Source: VGWB01 sp964480945
Lineage (GTDB): Bacteria; Bacteroidota; Ignavibacteria; UBA10030
Direction: 5' to 3'
NCBI GenBank assembly: GCA_964480945.1
Contig: CAYZRX010000038.1
Coordinates: 1 to 33,578 of the forward strand
Length of the DNA stretch: 33,578 bases
Positions 29,182 to 33,578 of the stretch are shown piece after piece. The translations under genes and the position numbers were made by a program. Each line of letters starts with the position of its first letter. Position 1 is the stretch's first letter. A model generated the notes under the pieces. It was not told the origin of the DNA. It worked only from the letters and a program-made list of their open reading frames with translations, and did not search any database.

Positions 29182-31401
29182 ATGCCCTATCGTTCCGGAG
29201 TCCTTCTCTCCGTCTTGTTGGTTCCCTCCCTCCTCATCGCGCAGGGAGTGGATATTCGCGGCGTTGTGGCGGACAGCGCGTCGGGCGAGAAGATCCCGTT
29301 CGCCAACGTCGTCATCGTCAACACCAACAGGGGAGTAGCGTCGAATCTCCAGGGGTTTTACCTGATCACGAACGTCCCCCCGGGCCGGTACGAGATCTCT
29401 GCGAGCTCGATCGGCTACCAAACCCGCGTCAGGGCGGTGACCGTCCGGATCGGCGAGCCGGTCGTCGTGAACATTCGGCTGCCCTCGAAGCCGGTGGAGT
29501 TCTCGGAAGTCATTGTTACGGACGTGGCGCGGCGCCAGCTCACCGAAATCCAGACCAGCGTGCACGTGATGGAACAGCGGGATCTGCATGCCGTTCCGAC
29601 TGCTGCTCAGGAGGACGTTTTCCGTTCCATCCAGATCTTGCCCGGCATCGTCTCGACCAGTGACGTCAATTCGCAGTTCTACGTCCGCGGCGGGGCGGGG
29701 GACCAAAATCTGATCCTTCTGGACGGGATGAGGATCTACAACCCGTATCATGCCTTCGGCATCTTCAGCATCTTCGACGCGGACATCATCAAGACGACCG
29801 AGGTCTACACGGGGGCGTTCCCGGCGGGGTACGGCGGAAGGCTTTCATCGGTCGTGAGCATGACGACACGGGACGGTGGGAGCAATGCCATCTCCGGCCG
29901 GGCGAACATCAACTTCCTCTCCGCCAAATTGCAGGTCGATGGCCCCATCGTGCAACGGGTGAACTGGATCCTCGACGCCCGCAAATCGCTCTTCTCCGAG
30001 ACCTTCAAGAACTTCCTCAACAAAGACCTGCCGCTCTCGTTCTACGACGGGTTTTTCAAAGTCACGGCAGAAGGAAGCGAGACGCAAGGGAAGTACAGTT
30101 TCGAGACCTTCCTGAGCGGAGATGAGTTGCGCTCGCCGAGCCCCGACCAACCGAACTATTCCTGGCGAACCAGCGCCGTCGGCCTGGTGGCTTCGGGGCT
30201 GATCCAGGACAGGGTGTACGTCGAGTCGGTGGCCTACGGAAACTCCTTCGAGGCCAGCCGTGACGCGAAATCGGCCAAGAGCGTGACGCCGGCGTCGACG
30301 AAGGTCCGGGAAACAGGGGTGCGCGCCAACGCGACGCTCTATACGGATTCCCGCGATCTGTATTTCTTCGGATTCGAGTTCAACTTTCCGATGCTCGAGT
30401 ACAATTTGGTCAACAACTACGGCACACCTGTCACCCTCAGCAGTGAGTTCGTTGAGGCGACGATGTGGCTTCGGTACCAAACATCGATCAAAAACCTGCA
30501 GGCGGACATCGGGCTGCATCTTGATGTCGGAAGCCTCTTTGAACAAAGGGCCGGGATCGAAGCTATTCAGCCGCGGATCAACCTGAGCTACCCCATCTGG
30601 ACCGACTGGAAGCTGAAAGCGTCGTACGGCCGGTTCACGCAGAACATGATCACGGTGAACAACGAAGACGACGTCATCGCGATCTTCGATGCGTGGATCC
30701 GCGTGCCGGAGGACCTGAAACCCGAGCGGGCGGACCACTACGTGCTCGGGCTGGAAGGGAACGTCATTCGCAACCTATCGGCCAGTTTCCAGGCGTACTA
30801 TAAGTCCTATGGCTCACTCGTCGTCTACAACCGCAACAAGGTCGATGCGCTCGACCCGGACTACGTCAACGGGACCGGAAAAGCGTACGGTGTGGAGGCG
30901 TTGGTTCGGTACGGCGTTCCGCTCGCCGATCTGTATCTGGCGTACACGCTCGGGTGGACGGAGCTGACGACGGCAGGATTCACGTACACTCCGCGGTACG
31001 ACCGCCGCCACAATCTGAATTTGCTCACCGTGTTCCATCCCGCGGACCGCCTCGATCTGACGCTGCGGTGGGAGCTGGGCAGCGGTTTGCCGTTCACTCA
31101 GACGATCGGGTACTACGATCGTTTGAGCATGACGAACTTGTTCCGGGGCACCTACATCGGTGATACGGGCATCCCGTACTCGCTCCTCGGTCCGAAGAAC
31201 GCGGCGCGGCTCCCGACCTACCATCGCCTCGATGTGGCGGCGACGTATCGCTTCAAGGTCTCGCGGCTGAACTGCTCCGCCGGCATCAACATCGTCAACG
31301 TGTACGACCATAAAAACATTTTCTATTTCGACCGCACGACGGGACAAGAGGTCAACATGTTGCCGTTCTTTCCGACGGCCACGCTCAGTGTCGAATACTA
31401 A
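29182..31401 (+). CDS. TonB-dependent receptor paired with a DUF4249 lipoprotein
   Basis: A 739-residue outer-membrane receptor. Signal peptide 1-20 (GVLLSVLLVPSLLIA then Q); carboxypeptidase-regulatory-like domain about 24-100 (IRGVVADSASGEKIPFANVV, given by position 25-44, and NLQGFYLITNVPPGRYEI); plug domain about 120-235 (SIQILPGIVSTSD, FYVRGGAGDQNLILLDGM); then a beta barrel ending TLSVEY with a terminal aromatic residue. It is the same architecture as the receptor at 6649 but clearly divergent in the barrel. The next gene, 70 bp later, is a DUF4249-type lipoprotein; these two genes commonly occur together in Bacteroidota. ATG 29182 is preferred to an in-frame TTG at 29146 because it begins the signal peptide. 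The ligand is unknown. Confidence 0.93.
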   Translation: MPYRSGVLLSVLLVPSLLIAQGVDIRGVVADSASGEKIPFANVVIVNTNRGVASNLQGFYLITNVPPGRYEISASSIGYQTRVRAVTVRIGEPVVVNIRLPSKPVEFSEVIVTDVARRQLTEIQTSVHVMEQRDLHAVPTAAQEDVFRSIQILPGIVSTSDVNSQFYVRGGAGDQNLILLDGMRIYNPYHAFGIFSIFDADIIKTTEVYTGAFPAGYGGRLSSVVSMTTRDGGSNAISGRANINFLSAKLQVDGPIVQRVNWILDARKSLFSETFKNFLNKDLPLSFYDGFFKVTAEGSETQGKYSFETFLSGDELRSPSPDQPNYSWRTSAVGLVASGLIQDRVYVESVAYGNSFEASRDAKSAKSVTPASTKVRETGVRANATLYTDSRDLYFFGFEFNFPMLEYNLVNNYGTPVTLSSEFVEATMWLRYQTSIKNLQADIGLHLDVGSLFEQRAGIEAIQPRINLSYPIWTDWKLKASYGRFTQNMITVNNEDDVIAIFDAWIRVPEDLKPERADHYVLGLEGNVIRNLSASFQAYYKSYGSLVVYNRNKVDALDPDYVNGTGKAYGVEALVRYGVPLADLYLAYTLGWTELTTAGFTYTPRYDRRHNLNLLTVFHPADRLDLTLRWELGSGLPFTQTIGYYDRLSMTNLFRGTYIGDTGIPYSLLGPKNAARLPTYHRLDVAATYRFKVSRLNCSAGINIVNVYDHKNIFYFDRTTGQEVNMLPFFPTATLSVEY

Positions 31402-31471
31402 TGACGCATCAACGGATATGCACGACGCACTCTCTTTTCTCTCTCGGGGCCTGTCGGGGCGTGGTATAGCG

Positions 31472-32422
31472 ATGAAGCGGATACTTCTTCTCGGTCTTCC
31501 GGTAATCGGGCTCCTGGTCCTCCCGAGCTGCGAGAATACGTTCAACCCGAAGGGTCCGTACACGCAGGAGCTCGTCGTCTACTCGATTCTGACGACCAGG
31601 TCCGACACGCAGTACGTTCGGGTCTACACAACCTACAACCCGAGCGGTTTCAATCCGCTCGAGATCACCTCGGCCACGGACGTGCGCGGCGCTCGCGTCA
31701 CGATTGCCAGCAGCGACAGCACCTATGTCCTCCGCGACACGACGATCACGCGCGTCGATCAGAGCCGGTATTCGTCCGGCCTCGGCGCCTACATTGCCTA
31801 TCCGATGCCGATCGTGACGGGGCGCTCGTACTCGCTCCAGGTCGCCTCCGATCAAGGTGCCGCCACGGCGACTGTGACGGTGCCGGGGAAGGGGACGGTT
31901 GTGCCGAATAACCAGTACGTGCTTAAGGAGCCGGGAAAGTACAGCGAGGATATCGCCGCAACCATCTACATGTCACCGATTACGGTGGGATATGTCATTC
32001 GTCTCTACGTTGATTTCGACTACGTCGACGGTGGGTCCCTCGTGCGGATGCGGACCGAGGTACCGGTCCGAACGTCCGGGGACGTGGCTGCGTCGCCGCA
32101 GTTCACCTATCCTCGACTCACGCGCCGAGATCTCAGCAGGTTTGTCCCGATCGAGACGATCTACTTTCCACTCGATGCGTACGAGTTCCTGCTCGCATAC
32201 CTTAAGGTGAGGTACTCGGCGTCCGTGGAGCTTCGGAGCGCGACGTTCATCCTGACGCAGGTCGATAACAACCTGTACAAATACTACAACGTCGTGAACG
32301 GATTCCAGGATGCGTATTCCATCCGGACGGACTCACCGGACTACACCAATATCCGCGGGGGCCTGGGCGTCTTCGGAGCGATGGTGGAAGATTCGACGGT
32401 TGTCGATCTGCCCGCGCAGTAG
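31472..32422 (+). CDS. DUF4249-type outer-membrane lipoprotein
   Basis: A 316-residue lipoprotein with signal peptide and lipobox LVLPSC (Cys20). The mature part is beta-rich and carries family-type features: LVVYSILTTRSDTQYVRVY near the N-terminus (39-57 region), a central ARVTIASSDSTYVLRD strand pair, and the C-terminal GGLGVFGAMVEDSTVVDL. DUF4249 proteins are encoded next to TonB-dependent receptors and are thought to act as surface partners. ATG 31472 gives the lipoprotein signal; the frame open from 31388 overlaps the receptor gene and has no signal sequence. Assignment to DUF4249 is from remembered motifs and gene order. Confidence 0.82.
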   Translation: MKRILLLGLPVIGLLVLPSCENTFNPKGPYTQELVVYSILTTRSDTQYVRVYTTYNPSGFNPLEITSATDVRGARVTIASSDSTYVLRDTTITRVDQSRYSSGLGAYIAYPMPIVTGRSYSLQVASDQGAATATVTVPGKGTVVPNNQYVLKEPGKYSEDIAATIYMSPITVGYVIRLYVDFDYVDGGSLVRMRTEVPVRTSGDVAASPQFTYPRLTRRDLSRFVPIETIYFPLDAYEFLLAYLKVRYSASVELRSATFILTQVDNNLYKYYNVVNGFQDAYSIRTDSPDYTNIRGGLGVFGAMVEDSTVVDLPAQ

Positions 32423-32501
32423 GATCGTGTGCCGACCACGCGCATCCAAGCCTGACCCGGTCATCAGCTGAAAAAAGAGAGCGCCCGCATCGAATCTTGA
32501 G

Positions 32502-33362
32502 ATGAAGAGAGCCTCGTTCTTTGGATTCGGCCAGCGAAAGCCGGCATGGACCTACGCCGCTCACGGTGCGATCTGGAGAATTGAGATCTCCGGGAGCGGC
32601 AAGATCATCGGCGAATGCCGGGACCAGGAGCGGAAAGAGGTATCCTTTTTCTGCCTGGAAGGGGAGACCGGCGCCCCACGGTGGGAAGACCGGAAGCTCG
32701 AGGAACCGTGGTGGGTCGGGATCGAGTCCGTGCAGGGCGAGACGCTCCTGCTCCATCAGTTCGCGCAGCCGGATATGCCGGAGCATAAGCGCATCGTTGC
32801 GCTCGCCATCGACAGCGGAACCGAGCAGTGGAGGAACGATGACCTGACCTACTGGTTCGGGATCCGGGACAAGGTCTACGCCTATCAGGACACGCTGGAA
32901 AAGAGGATCGGGCACGCACTGAACCTAGCCACGGGTGCGGTTGAGCAGACCTTTCGTGAGAACCTCGACGAGCTGAGAGCTCTGCGCACGGCATCATTTC
33001 AGGAACTCCCCTCCGGGGATTCTCGCTTCCCTGAAATCCTCGACGAGCGTTCGGAAGAACCGCCGATCCTCGCTGCTGTCGACAAGGAAACGAAGGGAAA
33101 GAATGTGGTCGGCAATATCGAGTACGTGAGAGAACGGGACTTGCTGTTGTTCAACTATCACGAACCCGCTCGAGGATCTTCAGCCGAGTCTCCGCTCTTC
33201 GATAATCACTTTGTGATCTTCGACCTGCAACGAAGGAAGAAAGTATTCTCGGAGGTTCTCGCAAGCGGCCTGAGGACTCCGGTTCCGGACTCCTTTTTTG
33301 TCAGGCCCCCATTCGCCTATTTCGTCAAGAATCAAAACATGCTTACCGCGATCAGACTGTGA
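32502..33362 (+). CDS. DUF4905-like protein of unknown function
   Basis: A 286-residue protein without signal peptide or membrane segment, so probably cytoplasmic. It reads like a beta-rich, propeller-type fold with blades such as GAIWRIEISGSGKIIGEC, VSFFCLEGETGAPRWEDRKL, IVALAIDSGTEQWRNDDLTYW and HFVIFDLQRRKKVF. It resembles the DUF4905 family of Bacteroidota; no catalytic motif is visible. It overlaps the following YjbQ-family gene by 4 bp (GTGA), so they are probably translated together. No clear ribosome binding site precedes ATG 32502. Confidence 0.6.
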   Translation: MKRASFFGFGQRKPAWTYAAHGAIWRIEISGSGKIIGECRDQERKEVSFFCLEGETGAPRWEDRKLEEPWWVGIESVQGETLLLHQFAQPDMPEHKRIVALAIDSGTEQWRNDDLTYWFGIRDKVYAYQDTLEKRIGHALNLATGAVEQTFRENLDELRALRTASFQELPSGDSRFPEILDERSEEPPILAAVDKETKGKNVVGNIEYVRERDLLLFNYHEPARGSSAESPLFDNHFVIFDLQRRKKVFSEVLASGLRTPVPDSFFVRPPFAYFVKNQNMLTAIRL

Positions 33363-33578
33363 AAATCATAACCGAACACTTCTCGGTCTCGACACGGGGG
33401 AACTCGGAGCTTCTGGATATCACCGGCAGGGTATCCGACCTCCTTGACAGGCACAAGCTGAGGGAGGGCAACCTCACGGTCTTCGTCTCGGGATCGACAG
33501 CTTCCGTCACGACGACCGAGTTCGAGCCGGGACTCCGGAAGGACATCCCGGAGGCGCTCAACCGCCTCGCCCCGGAGG
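33359..33578 (+). CDS. YjbQ/UPF0047-family protein, 3' end missing
   Basis: First 73 codons of a YjbQ-family protein, cut by the right edge. It starts at GTG 33359, overlapping the previous stop codon as GTGA, which implies coupled translation. The frame shows the family pattern: an N-terminal EHFSVSTRGNSELLDIT region, then GNLTVFVSGSTASVTTTEFE with the STAS-type residues where others have HTTAS, then DIPEALNRLAPE. Family members have been linked to a thiamine-phosphate-synthase side activity, but their main role is unclear. The metal-binding His residues expected later lie beyond the window. Confidence 0.85.
   Translation, partial: MKIITEHFSVSTRGNSELLDITGRVSDLLDRHKLREGNLTVFVSGSTASVTTTEFEPGLRKDIPEALNRLAPE

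Overview
The window reads as a chromosome segment from a GC-rich member of the Bacteroidota / Ignavibacteriota-Chlorobiota assemblage. Supporting this are two TonB-dependent receptors with an N-terminal carboxypeptidase-regulatory-like domain, one of them followed by a DUF4249-type lipoprotein; a DUF4905-like protein; PD40-propeller envelope proteins; and a TAnnTTTG-like promoter. Strong Shine-Dalgarno sites (for example before 1969, 10146, 17270 and 19010) are more typical of Ignavibacteria-like lineages than of core Bacteroidetes. This placement is inference. All intact genes are on the + strand; the one minus-strand gene is interrupted by a stop codon. I saw no rRNA, tRNA, CRISPR array, transposase or phage gene.

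Layout. 1-6446 is a peptide-use block: an OPT oligopeptide transporter (cut by the left edge), an orphan PqqD-like protein, the dipeptidase PepD, an MFSD1-like MFS transporter, and an M29-type aminopeptidase, interrupted by a four-helix-bundle (23S rRNA intervening-sequence) gene sitting between two inverted heptamer arrays. 6649-14116 is mixed: a TonB-dependent receptor, ArfB-like peptidyl-tRNA hydrolase, a DinB-like protein, a DUF4097/toastrack-like secreted protein next to PspC (envelope stress), an exported thiol glutathione peroxidase, a hairpin-rich spacer, a SAM methyltransferase and a UroD-family protein. 14338-20011 is a regulatory island: GAF-SpoIIE phosphatase, PD40 lipoprotein, RsbW-like kinase, STAS antagonist, ECF sigma factor, membrane anti-sigma factor, and a membrane-anchored protein made almost wholly of 29 consecutive 9-residue repeats. 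20226-24220 holds a secreted metalloprotease-propeller-barrel protein and a PrsW-like membrane protease with an extra C-terminal domain. 24469-27795 is a transketolase and an aminotransferase, ending in a textbook terminator. 27846-28227 is a palindrome-rich spacer, followed by the stop-interrupted secreted gene on the minus strand. 29182-33578 carries a second TonB-dependent receptor with its DUF4249 lipoprotein, a DUF4905-like protein and the start of a YjbQ-family gene.

Most unusual items: the nonapeptide-repeat protein at 19010-20011 beside a combined partner-switch/ECF sigma operon; the bracketed heptamer arrays around the IVP gene and a second, unrelated heptamer array; the in-frame TAG in the minus-strand secreted gene; and the nested dyads at 11933-12134. 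Functions are assigned from remembered family motifs and residue patterns; no database search was possible.
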